From Rhodospirillaceae bacterium (lineage in GTDB: Bacteria; Pseudomonadota; Alphaproteobacteria; Rhodospirillales; Magnetovibrionaceae): DNA of 5,037 bases. Each line of letters starts with the position of its first letter. Position 1 is the stretch's first letter. Shown here one piece after another: positions 4,898 to 5,037 of this stretch. The stretch spans positions 1-5,037 of the forward strand of contig JAOULV010000128.1 in the NCBI GenBank assembly GCA_029881835.1, in the 5' to 3' direction. Under the pieces are notes generated by a model that worked only from the letters and a program-made list of their open reading frames with translations, was not told the origin of the DNA and did no database searches. Position numbers and translations under genes: made by a program.

Positions 4898-5037
4898 TTA
4901 CGCAAACAATCCATATTGCACGGCAAACATATAAAATGCCGTTGCGCTGAAAATGCTCAACAATGAATTTCTTTTCCACAGATGAACTGCGCTGGTAATG
5001 CCAAGGGCAATAAATTCGTTGGCCCCAAATGGGGCGG
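4898..5037 (-). CDS. azlD: AzlD-family branched-chain amino-acid transport protein, C-terminal 45 residues, partial
   Basis: The frame enters from the right edge and ends at TAA (4900-4898). It reads APFGANEFIALGITSAVHLW and continues KRNSLLSIFSATAFYMFAVQ to the C terminus. A polar Lys-Arg-Asn turn between two hydrophobic segments, with a terminal helix near the end, matches the tail of AzlD proteins, whose usual ending is of the form W-R/K-R/T-R-N-LL followed by a last membrane helix. AzlD is a small (about 100-residue) inner-membrane partner of AzlC in export of branched-chain amino acids. The azlC gene would be expected just outside the window, upstream on the minus strand. The match rests on a short, low-complexity membrane segment, so the family call is moderate; another small membrane protein is possible. 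Confidence 0.6.
   Translation of the reverse strand, partial: APFGANEFIALGITSAVHLWKRNSLLSIFSATAFYMFAVQYGLFA

Noticed and set aside
4760..4966. 68-codon plus-strand frame MCSLVRVPIR...
   Set aside because: It runs through the hairpins and the strong terminator and into the opposite-strand AzlD frame; it has no ribosome site or family resemblance.
1..5037. CRISPR array, tRNA, insertion sequence or attachment site
   Set aside because: No regularly spaced repeats, cloverleaf sequence, transposase or integrase frame, or flanking direct repeats were seen.

Overview
The window looks like chromosomal DNA of a moderately AT-rich alphaproteobacterium. The evidence is the AapJ-type amino-acid-binding protein, the HDLRQPLQAL-type hybrid sensor kinase and the AzlD and 5-oxoprolinase genes, all families common there. 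A free-living, possibly marine Rhodospirillales-like host is a guess from family resemblance, not a demonstrated placement. There are no tRNA or rRNA genes, insertion sequences, phage genes or CRISPR arrays.

Layout, left to right. (1) Positions 1-145, minus: the first 48 codons of an ATP-dependent 5-oxoprolinase (HyuA/OplaH type). Its upstream gap holds a good sigma70-like promoter and a 21-bp operator-like dyad. (2) 305-1330, minus: a complete secreted general amino-acid-binding protein (AapJ family), closed by a clear intrinsic terminator at 246-276, with no permease or ATPase gene in the window. (3) 1331-1650: an AT-rich divergent intergenic region with a 9-bp inverted repeat near the binding-protein gene and a doubtful 29-codon ORF just before the kinase. 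(4) 1651-3951, plus: a 766-residue membrane hybrid histidine kinase with a TorS-like periplasmic helical sensor, HAMP, HisKA, HATPase and a C-terminal receiver. (5) 3954-4595, minus: a NarL/LuxR-family response regulator whose stop codon lies 2 bp from the kinase stop codon, tail to tail. (6) 4596-4897: intergenic DNA with three consecutive hairpins, the last a strong plus-strand intrinsic terminator with no protein gene in front of it, which suggests a small RNA or a palindromic repeat. (7) 4898-5037, minus: the C-terminal end of an AzlD-family membrane protein.

How the parts may work together. Kinase and response regulator are very probably a pair. The secreted binding protein is transcribed divergently from a kinase whose sensor resembles TorS, a kinase known to read a periplasmic binding protein. 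A reasonable hypothesis is that the AapJ-like protein reports an extracytoplasmic amino acid to the kinase. An 8-bp word (CGGGTGAT) occurs on the minus strand upstream of both the binding-protein gene and the response-regulator gene, in a partly conserved longer context, and could be a shared control site. The flanking 5-oxoprolinase (pyroglutamate to glutamate) and AzlD (branched-chain amino-acid export) genes give an amino-acid theme, but common regulation is inference.
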